A stretch of 64,000 bases of DNA, from positions 3,224,001 to 3,288,000 of the forward strand of contig NZ_CP110629.1 of NCBI RefSeq assembly GCF_026153455.1. The letters are read 5' to 3'. Shown in pieces: positions 17,540 through 25,744 of this stretch; within the stretch, counting starts at the first letter, position 1; every line of letters begins with the position of its first letter. The notes beneath the pieces are model-generated. The model ran no database searches. It had not been told where the DNA came from and saw nothing but the letters and a program-made list of their open reading frames with translations. Both the position numbers and the translations under genes were made by a program. The DNA comes from Marinimicrobium sp. C6131. Lineage in GTDB: Bacteria; Pseudomonadota; Gammaproteobacteria; Pseudomonadales; Cellvibrionaceae.

Positions 17540-20113
17540 TCAATCCAGGCGGGTGGAGCGACTGACGTTGTTGTCCAGACGGGTGCGCAACATCACCGGT
17601 GCCTGTTCAGCCGATACCGACGGCTGGAAGACTTGCCAATCCAGACCATTGGTGCTGACCTCGACTGTCAGGCCGGGCAGGGCGGTATTCACCTGCAATT
17701 GGCCGTTTTCCCACCGGGCACCCGGAGGGGCCAGATACGCCTGGACACCGGCTTCGGCGAGGCGCGGTAATTCGCGCTCCGCCAGGGTTCGGGCGAACAC
17801 CGCAAATTCCCGGGCGCGGGCCTCGGCACTGGAAGAGTCTCCTTCCCATTCGGCTCTGTGCCAAGCGCGCTCGGCCAAGGCGAGCAGGCGGGGGTAGACC
17901 ATGCGCTCGAGCTGCTCCGGGGTACGGATGGTTTCGGTCCAGACCTGGCCCTGAATGCCGAGGATGTTGTCCGGTTGTTTCAGGGGCGGCAGGGCGCGCC
18001 CCACTAGCGCCTCGAGGTTGTCGATGGGCGCGCCATTGCGGGTGGTGTTGGCGTTGGCATAGAGGTGTTCGGGCATGTATCCGAACACTTTGCGGGTATC
18101 GGTGTACCGGGTCGCCCAGTAGTAGCCACGCTCTTCGGGGTGTGCCTCGTAGGGATGATCGAAATAGAGGTGAGTACCGTGGGAGAGCACCACTTCATAG
18201 CCGGCGTTCGCCAGGCGGTAGGCCCGGTCGGCCACGCCCCATTCCCAGATGTTATCCCAGGCGTTGGCGATGACCCGATCGTTGTCAAACTGGCTCCGAT
18301 TGAACGGATTGTTCGCGTCGTACATCAGGCCGTCTTCCCAGCCCGCGAGGGCCAGGCCCCGCTTTTTCGCCAGGGCGGCAACGCGGCTGACAAAGTAGGG
18401 CTTCAGATCTGCAACACCGGCAACGCCTTCGCGCTCGGCAATCAGATCCCGACAGGCGGGGGAGCCAGTCCAGGAGCCTTTGCCCACCTCATCGCCCCCC
18501 ATATGGAAGATGTTCAGCTTGAGGCCGGCATCCCGGTACATCTGCTGCAGCTCGTACATCACCTTGTCCACAAAGGCATAGCTGGAGTCCAGGCAGACGT
18601 CGATGGAGTTGTCGGTGTAGTTCTGCACGGTCATGTAATCCGAGGTGTCTTCGGGGTGAGACAGCAGGTACTGGCGAGCGGCCTCCGGTTGTTCCGCAGC
18701 CATCAAACGGCGGTAACGGGCGTCCATGGACTGGATGGCCGCCCGGGCATGACCGGGCATATCAATTTCGGGGATGACTTCAATGTGCCGCGCGGCGGCG
18801 TACTCGAGAATCTCGATAAAGTCGTCCCGGGTGTAATAACCATTGCCACTGCCACTTTTATGCGGCCCCGTGCCCAGTTGGGTGAGCAGGCACTCGGTCT
18901 CTTCCGGATCAAAGCAGCGTTCACCTCCCACCTCGGTCAATTCGGGCAGGCCGGGGATTTCCAGGCGCCAGCCTTCGTCCTCGGTCAGGTGCAGATGCAG
19001 CTTGTTGAGCTTGTAGCGGCCCATCTGTTCGATCAGGCGCAGGGTCACGGCCTGGCCGTGGAAGTTGCGGCCCATGTCGTAGTGCATCCCCCGCCAACCG
19101 GCGCGGGGCGCATCGAGCACGGTGAGATTGGGCAGGGTGACCGAATCGCTGTTCATGGTCGCCGGCAAGAGTTTCAATAAACTCTGCAGGCCATAGAAGG
19201 CACCGGCATTGTCCCGACCGGTGATGCGGATCTGGTCGTCGTCGATTTCCAGCCGGTAGCTTTCCGCCTGTTCCGGCAGATCGGTATCCTCAGACGCCAC
19301 CCTCAGGCTGATTCTGGGGCCCGAGACCGACTCATGGTCCGCCGCACGCGGGAATTCAGCATTGAACAGCGTCGAGAGCTGCTCCGCCAGGTAGTCAGCC
19401 TCTGAGCTCAGACGACCGGCGTAGTGAATGGTCCAGTCCGGCGAGAGAGTCGCGCTGCCCCAATGGGTTTCCAGGGACAGCGGTTTGGGAATGATGCGCT
19501 GGCGCACCGCCTGATCGGACACCCGCTGCGAGTGGATGGCGCGGTTGCGTTCGTAGCGGCGCTCGGCGGTGGCAATCGGCACCTGATCCTGGGCCGAGCG
19601 ACGCTGCTGGGCCTCCCGGTCGAATACATCGACAAAGCGGCTCATGTCTTCGGTGTCGGTATTGACAAACACCGCAGGTTCGCTACCCGGGCGATGAATA
19701 AAGGCGCGGGGCATAAAATCGGTATAGGCCGCCATGGCCGAGGAGGGTTCATAGAACAGCTCCAGGGACTCTCCCGGGGCGAGGCCCGGGAAGTCCTCGG
19801 TCGGCGCAACCCGGTGTAAATCCCCCTGGACATGGGTCAAATGCAGGCCGGACACGGTGGTGTCACTCACCCGACGCACCGAGTGGAAATACAACCGCCA
19901 GTCACCGGTCCCCTCCGGCAGTGCCACGTCGGAACGGTTGTGCAGCCGGATTCGCGCTTCCGGGCCATCTTCACCGATGTTGCTGACCACGGCAAAACGC
20001 CATTCGGTCTGGGCCGCAAATGCCTTCAATTGGGCGTCGCTGAGCGGTTGGGCAAGGCTGCCCACACTGGCAAAAAGCGCGACTGACAGGAGCAGGACGG
20101 TACGTACTATCAT
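17540..20113 (-). CDS. GH20 beta-N-acetylhexosaminidase
   Basis: Removes GlcNAc from the non-reducing end of chito-oligosaccharides, probably in the periplasm or on the cell surface. The start I use (ATG at 20113, GGAG eight bases upstream) gives a signal peptide (MIVRTVLLLSVALFASVGSLAQ). An N-terminal chitobiase-like carbohydrate-binding domain (about residues 22-170) and a GH20 alpha/beta domain precede the catalytic barrel, which begins RAGWRGMHYDMGRNF. The Asp-Glu pair of substrate-assisted catalysis is D541-E542 in HMGGDEVGKGSW, so it looks active. A C-terminal Ig-like tail (WENGQLQVNTALPGLTVEVS) follows. At 857 residues it matches the multi-domain chitobiase class. An operator copy lies about 50 bases upstream, and the TonB receptor is next downstream. 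Confidence 0.95.
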   Translation of the reverse strand: MIVRTVLLLSVALFASVGSLAQPLSDAQLKAFAAQTEWRFAVVSNIGEDGPEARIRLHNRSDVALPEGTGDWRLYFHSVRRVSDTTVSGLHLTHVQGDLHRVAPTEDFPGLAPGESLELFYEPSSAMAAYTDFMPRAFIHRPGSEPAVFVNTDTEDMSRFVDVFDREAQQRRSAQDQVPIATAERRYERNRAIHSQRVSDQAVRQRIIPKPLSLETHWGSATLSPDWTIHYAGRLSSEADYLAEQLSTLFNAEFPRAADHESVSGPRISLRVASEDTDLPEQAESYRLEIDDDQIRITGRDNAGAFYGLQSLLKLLPATMNSDSVTLPNLTVLDAPRAGWRGMHYDMGRNFHGQAVTLRLIEQMGRYKLNKLHLHLTEDEGWRLEIPGLPELTEVGGERCFDPEETECLLTQLGTGPHKSGSGNGYYTRDDFIEILEYAAARHIEVIPEIDMPGHARAAIQSMDARYRRLMAAEQPEAARQYLLSHPEDTSDYMTVQNYTDNSIDVCLDSSYAFVDKVMYELQQMYRDAGLKLNIFHMGGDEVGKGSWTGSPACRDLIAEREGVAGVADLKPYFVSRVAALAKKRGLALAGWEDGLMYDANNPFNRSQFDNDRVIANAWDNIWEWGVADRAYRLANAGYEVVLSHGTHLYFDHPYEAHPEERGYYWATRYTDTRKVFGYMPEHLYANANTTRNGAPIDNLEALVGRALPPLKQPDNILGIQGQVWTETIRTPEQLERMVYPRLLALAERAWHRAEWEGDSSSAEARAREFAVFARTLAERELPRLAEAGVQAYLAPPGARWENGQLQVNTALPGLTVEVSTNGLDWQVFQPSVSAEQAPVMLRTRLDNNVSRSTRLD

Positions 20114-20164
20114 TATTGATCTCCACTTGGGGCATGGTCCAAGATGGAGCATAGCTTACAACGG

Positions 20165-20174
20165 ACAACGTTGT
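20165..20174. promoter_or_regulatory. ACAACGTTGT operator upstream of the hexosaminidase
   Basis: A perfect copy of the shared palindrome, extended to GACAACGTTGTC, lies 51 bases upstream of the GH20 start codon. Read on the minus strand, TATGCT downstream of it could be a -10 element whose -35 region overlaps the operator. Confidence 0.7.
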
Positions 20175-20205
20175 CTAACTAATTATGGATTCTTTCCTGG
20201 TTAGG

Positions 20206-21666
20206 TCAGAAAGTGCTTATCCCAGTTGCCTCCATGGTTCGATACAGCAGTCGGGGCCACAGACTTTCATCGGCGTAGGCAGCGTAATCCAGGCTGTACT
20301 GCTTTCCGGATCGGTTATGCCAACGGTCATCAAACCACTGGGCGGCCGCGGTTAACGGCTCAGAGTCGGAAGATCCCCGCAGTACGACACTGGTTTCGAG
20401 ATTCAGGTTGTGCAGGTTGCGGCGAGTGAAATTGGTGGAGCCCAACAACATCCGTGCCTGGCTCCGGGTGTCTTGATGCATCAGCCATTTGGAGTGGCAC
20501 TGCTCACCGTGTGTGTCACACCACCGCACCTGTACCCCGGCGTTGACCAGCTCGTGGGCGACCGGGCGGTTGGGCACGCCATTTTTTTCGCGCCCGAAAG
20601 CGTCTTTGTTCGGGTCGAGCAACACCCGTACGTTGACGCCGCGCTGGGCGGCCTCCTGCAGAGCCCGAGCCAGGTGTCGATCCGATAAATAGAACATCGC
20701 CAGGTCCAACCGCTCCCCCGCGGCTGCGCCATTGATGATGTCCAGAGCGGCTCGCTCGACAGCACGCTCGGTCACCACCTGGACCGACAGAGGAGAACCG
20801 GCGACCTCAACGGTGGGTCGATCCAGGGACGGCCTAGGCTCGGGTCCGTCCGAGAAGGCAAGCACGGCGGCTTCACTGTCCAGCAGGTCCCACGCCGCCG
20901 GACCACCGAAGCGCAAGGCGACATTGCCGTGGGCGCTGCTTCCGTCGTGGGGGTTGGCGGATGTGACCAAGGCGGTCAGCTCGTTATTCTGATCGGCGAT
21001 GATCAGTTTGCGATGGTTGGCCTTGAAGTTGATCAACGCCAGGTAACTGCGCAGAGACACCCGGCCCTCCCCAAACGGATTGGGTAAAGTATCCGTTTCG
21101 GTGTTTCCCCAGGGCTGAATAAAGGGACGCCAGAACGCGGAGTAGAGGGGATTGCTGTCGCGCAGCCTGGTGAGGTCGGTCAGGGTCACCGAGATGCCGG
21201 CGGCCTCCAACCGTTGGAAGTGAGGGGAGGGCAGACCACCGTACAAGGTATTCAGGGGATCGCTGATCACCAGAACCTGAATCTCTGGGTGACGGCGTTT
21301 TTGGGCGATAAGCCGGTCGGTCAGCTCGTCGGACAGCGCCCGGTGCGTGTCGGTCATCTGCCCCTGGTAGGCATTGAACAGAAACATGTCCACGAGAATG
21401 AACCGTTCCGCCTGAGCGACCAGACGGAAGACCTCGTCAAAAATTCGCTGCTCGGTCTGTCGCTCCCCCTGCGGACCGATATAAGTCCGATCGGCCAGAA
21501 ACTGGACCCGGGTCGCCCCTCGGGCGGGCGCTTCCATGTTAATTCCGCTGGGCAGGGGTTTTAGAAACCCGTAAGAACCAACAATAAAAGCGAATAAAAT
21601 CGCTACGGAAATCAACCAAAAAATAGATCGACAAACCTTAAAGCTTCTACGTTCTAACAAGTCCAC
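20206..21666 (-). CDS. Membrane-anchored phospholipase D-like protein
   Basis: A 486-residue protein with one N-terminal transmembrane helix (about residues 13-32) and two phospholipase D half-domains. The first HKD motif is complete (H218, K220, D225 in HRKLIIAD). The second has HSKWLMHQD, where the Asp is one position further away than in the canonical HxKx4D, and then GSTNF. The family includes cardiolipin synthases, phospholipases and nucleases, and the substrate cannot be read here. The helix suggests action in the periplasm. The first 30 codons are AT-richer than the rest, next to the AT-rich island. It is followed by the hexosaminidase on the same strand, but no operator of the chitin regulon precedes it. 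Confidence 0.75.
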   Translation of the reverse strand: MDLLERRSFKVCRSIFWLISVAILFAFIVGSYGFLKPLPSGINMEAPARGATRVQFLADRTYIGPQGERQTEQRIFDEVFRLVAQAERFILVDMFLFNAYQGQMTDTHRALSDELTDRLIAQKRRHPEIQVLVISDPLNTLYGGLPSPHFQRLEAAGISVTLTDLTRLRDSNPLYSAFWRPFIQPWGNTETDTLPNPFGEGRVSLRSYLALINFKANHRKLIIADQNNELTALVTSANPHDGSSAHGNVALRFGGPAAWDLLDSEAAVLAFSDGPEPRPSLDRPTVEVAGSPLSVQVVTERAVERAALDIINGAAAGERLDLAMFYLSDRHLARALQEAAQRGVNVRVLLDPNKDAFGREKNGVPNRPVAHELVNAGVQVRWCDTHGEQCHSKWLMHQDTRSQARMLLGSTNFTRRNLHNLNLETSVVLRGSSDSEPLTAAAQWFDDRWHNRSGKQYSLDYAAYADESLWPRLLYRTMEATGISTF

Positions 21667-21862
21667 TTAGTATTTCCATAATAAAGGGGTTCCAGTTAGA
21701 CATCATATTTTCAAAAAACTATTACATTGGAAGTAATGTGGCATGAAAGAAAAAACAAGAAGCAGTAATCAGATCAAAATCTACTCGGATAGAACCGGCT
21801 ACGTAATACACCATTATAATTTAGCTAGCTTCACTTTGAAGTTTGTCAATCCTAACTATTGG

Positions 21863-22744
21863 TCAACCTAGAAACTTTCTTAATCTTGTCTGACCAGACT
21901 TATTTTTTAGCGATCTTGCTAGAGCTTGCAACTCCTCACCTTCAATTTTAAGGCCACTGTCTTCAACCAAAAACCTAGCTAAATTGTACGCTGATTTTTC
22001 AATATTACTATCCTGCCGGCGTTCCAAATCGGTTATAATACTTTCAATTCCTTCACCTTCTCTTTCTCTGATCTCTTTTTTGAAGTCATTATATATATTT
22101 TTCGGAATCCATATAACATTTTCATCCAACACATTCTTTATATAATTATTAAAATCCTGTTGGGAGTAGTTGTCAGGTGCCCAATCAGGAGTTCCAACCC
22201 TTGAATACAAATTCCCCACCAGCCATCCAAGCTTTGATCTGAAAGTAGGTTCCAGCTGCACGGTTTTCGCGTCAAGACACTTCTCATAGTGTTCATTTGC
22301 TCTAATTGCTATTGATAGATGAAGAAAAGTACAACTATCCTCATATAATTTCATTTTTTGATCGGATTTCAGGAAAAAGTAATCTTTATGGTTGTTATTC
22401 ATGAGGACTCTAAGAAAATCTGTGATCTTTTGTCGTTTACTTTCACTGCAAAAACTATCGCCTTGAAATTTAGTAACACTATTTTTCCCGAGCTCCCTAG
22501 ACAGCACATCACTTAAAGGTCGGACGGCAGCTAACGTAATGTAGTTAGAAGAGCACTTATTTCCATTTCTTTTGACAAGATCACAACTTTGAGTAAGTAC
22601 TTGGAAGTGCGTGTAATTTTCACTATTTGAATAGTGAGGATGTACTTGATTAAGCAAACTGTCTAAAGCTGGGGTTTTCGACAGAACATCCCCTTGCTTT
22701 AGACAGCTTTTATCTACAGATTCTGAGTAAGTGAAATGAACCAT
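21863..22744 (-). CDS. Unrecognised protein with QSCDLV motif, AT-rich island gene 3
   Basis: A 293-residue soluble protein with no match that I recognise. The N-terminal part reads CLKQGDVLSKTP and then FQVLTQSCDLVKRNGNKCSS. Similar 'GD..., VxTQxCDLV' openings occur in uncharacterised proteins of mobile islands, from memory only. It contains five Cys residues, two of them in that motif region, and ends with a basic segment (SLKNKSGQTRLRKFLG). Codon use is strongly AT-rich, unlike its GC-rich neighbours, which suggests transfer. It is the last gene of a three-gene operon: the 76-residue gene stops 26 bases upstream. No membrane segment or enzymatic motif is visible. Confidence 0.65.
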   Translation of the reverse strand: MVHFTYSESVDKSCLKQGDVLSKTPALDSLLNQVHPHYSNSENYTHFQVLTQSCDLVKRNGNKCSSNYITLAAVRPLSDVLSRELGKNSVTKFQGDSFCSESKRQKITDFLRVLMNNNHKDYFFLKSDQKMKLYEDSCTFLHLSIAIRANEHYEKCLDAKTVQLEPTFRSKLGWLVGNLYSRVGTPDWAPDNYSQQDFNNYIKNVLDENVIWIPKNIYNDFKKEIREREGEGIESIITDLERRQDSNIEKSAYNLARFLVEDSGLKIEGEELQALARSLKNKSGQTRLRKFLG

Positions 22745-22770
22745 CGACTTCCACTTTATAATATTCTAAT

Positions 22771-23001
22771 TTAAAAAGCGTTCGATATTTTTTTGTTCAA
22801 AGCCTTTAGACGATCAGCCTTTCTTTTACTGTTAGTTGATTTGAATACCTCAGAATATTCAATAGAAGAAGTTACTTGAATATCAGTTTCGCTGCTAGAA
22901 GGAAAATCGTCGTAGTATTTTGGAATAAAGTAATTGGTATCTTCACTCATAAAGTAGTCATTTGTGTTTTCTAAAATCGAAATAGAATTAGTCGTCTTCA
23001 T
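22771..23001 (-). CDS. Small hydrophilic protein, AT-rich island gene 2
   Basis: A 76-residue protein, unrecognised. It is acidic in the first half (ENTNDYFMSEDTNYFIPKYY) and basic at the C-terminus (SKRKADRLKALNKKISNAF). Its start overlaps the end of the preceding gene by 14 bases, so the two are likely translationally coupled. The small size and position between two larger unknown genes would suit an adaptor or antitoxin-like partner, but there is no direct evidence for either. Confidence 0.55.
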   Translation of the reverse strand: MKTTNSISILENTNDYFMSEDTNYFIPKYYDDFPSSSETDIQVTSSIEYSEVFKSTNSKRKADRLKALNKKISNAF

Positions 23002-23617
23002 TTACAAGCTCCCTTAACAGTCTTTGTGTTGAGTTATAATATTCGTCAATAATGTCGCTTGTTAGATACTTTGCACACTCTCCTGGAGTATGAGAGTCAT
23101 GATGGAAATTAAAATTTATTACCACCAAATCATCTTTGTAAACTGTTTTTAAATTTAGTACCACATCGTTGCTGAATCTTAAAGATCTTGAGATTTCAAT
23201 TATTTCAGCCTCATACTGACTTTCTATAATACCACTATCATCAGTTTTAAACTCATCAACAGTTACCAGTTGATCGCCTTGATACTCAAAACCAAAATTA
23301 ACTCCCATCCCGTTGATTGGAGTGTGAATTAAAAGCTCTAAGGTTTTCTTTGCAACTTCCCCAACCTTCTTAAGATCATCAACGCTATCCAGACTATCGC
23401 CATTACATGCAAAACGTAATGTTTTGGTAGTGGCCTCCAATAGGATATTTTCAAATTCTATTCGGGGTGGCAACTGGGTATTACCTACAGGATACAAAAA
23501 AGATATCTCGGAGCTGGTGTTCTCACATAGATTCTCAGAGATCCAGTTTTGAGTAAAAATTTGTGGATTCCACCCACCAGCTAAAACCACTGAAAAAGAG
23601 TTCTTTATTGCGGACAT
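22988..23617 (-). CDS. Unrecognised protein, AT-rich island gene 1
   Basis: A 209-residue soluble protein of unknown family. It begins MSAIKNSFSVVLAGGWNPQI and is predicted to be mixed alpha/beta, with a strand-rich middle (MGVNFGFEYQGDQLVTVDEF) and a late HHDSHTPGEC segment. The alternating beta pattern and the late helix recall TIGR04255-type proteins found beside defence and toxin genes, but I cannot confirm this. It is the first gene of the island operon; a long AT-rich inverted repeat lies 33-77 bases upstream of its start. Confidence 0.6.
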   Translation of the reverse strand: MSAIKNSFSVVLAGGWNPQIFTQNWISENLCENTSSEISFLYPVGNTQLPPRIEFENILLEATTKTLRFACNGDSLDSVDDLKKVGEVAKKTLELLIHTPINGMGVNFGFEYQGDQLVTVDEFKTDDSGIIESQYEAEIIEISRSLRFSNDVVLNLKTVYKDDLVVINFNFHHDSHTPGECAKYLTSDIIDEYYNSTQRLLRELVNEDD

Positions 23618-23649
23618 TGTTTACTATGCTCTCTTTGAGCTAGGGAGAT

Positions 23650-23694
23650 TCAAAACCCCTTTATATAACTTTTAGTTATATAAAGGGGTTTTGA
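23650..23694. repeat. 21-bp perfect inverted repeat at the island border
   Basis: The arms 23650-23670 and 23674-23694 are perfect complements with a 3-base loop (inner sequence CCCCTTTATATAACT). Read on the minus strand the stem ends with GGGGTTTTG, so it could be a terminator behind glmU. It could equally be the promoter/operator of the island operon, because a TATATA lies within it. The second arm contains ATAAAGGGGTT, which also occurs at 21681-21691 at the other end of the island. Confidence 0.65.
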
Positions 23695-23723
23695 TTTCCT
23701 AGCATTTAACCATACTTTAACAA

Positions 23724-23764
23724 GAGGAACCATCTAGACTAAACGACACGTCAGTTGGTTCCTC
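23724..23764 (-). terminator. Hairpin immediately downstream of glmU
   Basis: Arms GAGGAACCA (23724-23732) and its complement (23756-23764) enclose a 23-base loop, starting two bases after the glmU stop codon. The stem is moderate and there is only a weak T-tract on the minus strand. Confidence 0.45.
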
Positions 23765-23765
23765 G

Positions 23766-25133
23766 TTACTTTCGAATGGGTCTCTGCCAGCCCTGAATGT
23801 TGCGCTGGCGGCCGCGGGCAATCGCCAACTCTTCATCGGGAACGTCTTTGGTGATGATCGACCCGGCACCCACCGTCGTGTTCTTGCCCAACTTGACCGG
23901 CGCCACCAGCGCGCTGTTGGAACCGATAAAAGCATTGTCCCCGATTTCCGTGAGGAATTTGTTGACCCCGTCGTAGTTACAGGTAATCGTGCCGGCGCCG
24001 ACATTCACACCGGAGCCGACCTTGCTGTCGCCGATGTAGCTCAGGTGATTGACCTTGCTGCCCTCGCCAATGGTGGCTTTCTTGACTTCCACAAAGTTGC
24101 CGATCTTGGCGCCGTCAGCCAGCAGAGTACCGGGGCGCAGACGGGCGAAAGGCCCGATGGCGCAGTTGCTGGACACGCGTGCCCCCTCGATGACCGAGTT
24201 GGCTTTGACTTCAGTACCAGCCCCAATCACGCAGTCTTTCAGGTAACAGTTGGGTTCAAGGTGAACGCCATCTTCCAGCATGACTTCGCCTTCAAACACG
24301 CAGTTCACGTCAATCACGACGTCGCGACCGACGGTGATCCTGCCGCGGCAGTCAAACCGCGCCGGGTCCATCAGAGTCACCCCCTGAACCATCAATTCCT
24401 CGGCCTGAAGGCGTTGGTAGTAGCGCTCCAGAGCCGCCTGTTGCTGGCGATTGTTGATGCCTTCCACTTCCTCCGGGGTGTCCGGTTGAGCGGCATGAAT
24501 CGTCAGCCCACTTCGCCGAGCCATGGCGATAATGTCGGTCAGATAGTATTCGCCCTGGGCGTTGTCGTTGCTCAGTGCGGGCAACCATTCGCGCAAGTGC
24601 TTCGCCTTGGCGGCCATGATGCCGGTATTGATTTCGGTGATTTTTCGCTGCGTCTCGCTGGCGTCCTTGTATTCGACAATGGCTTCCACTTGGCCATTCT
24701 GGTCGCGCAGGATTCGCCCGTAGGCACCGGGGTCTGGCAGATTGACGGTGAGTAGCCCGATGGTGGTGTCGGATACCGCCTGAGCCAGTTTTTCAAGCGT
24801 CGCGGCCCGGGTCAGGGGCACATCACCATACAGAATCAGTACCGTGGCGTCGTCCCGGAAATGGGGCAGGGCCTGCAGAACGGCATGCCCGGTGCCGAGC
24901 TGTTCGGTTTGGGCAACAAAGCGGATGTCGTCGGCCGCCATGCGGGCCTCCACCTGTTCGGCGCCGTGGCCAACCACCACCAGAATCTGGTCACTCCCCA
25001 GCGCCCGGGCGCTATCGATCACATGCTGTACCAACGGGCGGCCACCCACGGGATGAAGCACCTTGGGCAGATTGGAACGCATCCGGGTGCCTTTACCGGC
25101 AGCGAGAATCACGATATCGAGTGGGGTGGTCAT
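23766..25133 (-). CDS. glmU: Bifunctional GlcN-1-P acetyltransferase / GlcNAc-1-P uridylyltransferase
   Basis: Makes UDP-GlcNAc from glucosamine-1-phosphate in two steps. The N-terminal nucleotidyltransferase has LAAGKGTRMRSNLPKVLHPV. The C-terminal left-handed beta-helix, with hexapeptide repeats from about residue 250, holds the acetyltransferase site (GNFVEVKKATIGEGSKVNHL, YIGDSKVGSGVNVGAGTITC). The length of 455 residues is normal. In pseudomonads glmU sits directly beside the DeoR regulator and glmS, downstream of atpC. Here it follows atpC, but about 13 kb of other genes lie between it and the regulator. Confidence 0.98.
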   Translation of the reverse strand: MTTPLDIVILAAGKGTRMRSNLPKVLHPVGGRPLVQHVIDSARALGSDQILVVVGHGAEQVEARMAADDIRFVAQTEQLGTGHAVLQALPHFRDDATVLILYGDVPLTRAATLEKLAQAVSDTTIGLLTVNLPDPGAYGRILRDQNGQVEAIVEYKDASETQRKITEINTGIMAAKAKHLREWLPALSNDNAQGEYYLTDIIAMARRSGLTIHAAQPDTPEEVEGINNRQQQAALERYYQRLQAEELMVQGVTLMDPARFDCRGRITVGRDVVIDVNCVFEGEVMLEDGVHLEPNCYLKDCVIGAGTEVKANSVIEGARVSSNCAIGPFARLRPGTLLADGAKIGNFVEVKKATIGEGSKVNHLSYIGDSKVGSGVNVGAGTITCNYDGVNKFLTEIGDNAFIGSNSALVAPVKLGKNTTVGAGSIITKDVPDEELAIARGRQRNIQGWQRPIRK

Positions 25134-25199
25134 GACGCTACTCCTTCAACAAACCGTTGATCAGGATACTACTGAGAAAATTCTTTGTGGCCAGGACGC

Positions 25200-25230
25200 A
25201 AAAAAAGGGCGGCCGATCAGCCACCCTTTT
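25200..25230 (-). terminator. Terminator of the atp operon
   Basis: Read on the minus strand, AAAAGGGTGGC pairs with GCCGCCCTTTTTTT (one G-U wobble) around a short loop, followed by seven T. This is a standard Rho-independent terminator, 29 bases after the atpC stop. Confidence 0.85.
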
Positions 25231-25258
25231 CTGTTGCCAATGCCATACACGGCGAGGC

Positions 25259-25690
25259 CTACTTGTTGCTGCCCAACTTCTTGCGAATGGACTGCAGAGT
25301 ACGCAATTGAGCGGCGGCTTCCGCCAACTGAATCGCCGCCTTGGAGTAGTCGATCTCGCCAGACTGGTTGGTGAGCTCTTTCTGGGCGGCTTCTTTGGCT
25401 TCCTGGGCGGCTGCTTCATCCATATCATCGGCGCGCAGGGCGGTATCCGCCAACACGGTGACGTGGTAAGGCTGCACTTCCAGATAGCCACCGGAAACGT
25501 AGTAAATCTCTTCCTCACCATTGTCCTTGACGATGCGCACCGGGCCCGGCTCCAGGCCGGTCAGCAAAGGAGCGTGACCATAGGTCACACCCAGGTCACC
25601 CAGTGAACCGGTGGCCACGATCATCTTCACCAACCCGGAGAAGATTTCCCGCTCTGCACTGACAATATCGCAGTGAACTGTCATAGCCAT
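25259..25690 (-). CDS. atpC: F0F1 ATP synthase subunit epsilon
   Basis: The rotor-stalk epsilon subunit (143 residues), with the N-terminal beta-barrel (TVHCDIVSAEREIFSG, GDLGVTYGHAPLLTGLEPGPVRI) and a C-terminal helical hairpin that ends RKKLGSNK. It inhibits ATP hydrolysis in the family. Last gene of the atp operon, 54 bases after atpD. GAGG precedes the ATG at 25690. Confidence 0.97.
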   Translation of the reverse strand: MAMTVHCDIVSAEREIFSGLVKMIVATGSLGDLGVTYGHAPLLTGLEPGPVRIVKDNGEEEIYYVSGGYLEVQPYHVTVLADTALRADDMDEAAAQEAKEAAQKELTNQSGEIDYSKAAIQLAEAAAQLRTLQSIRKKLGSNK

Positions 25691-25744
25691 ATTTCTGCCT
25701 CTAACGCTTCAGGGCCAGTGGCCCGGCACTGCCGGGCCGGCGGG

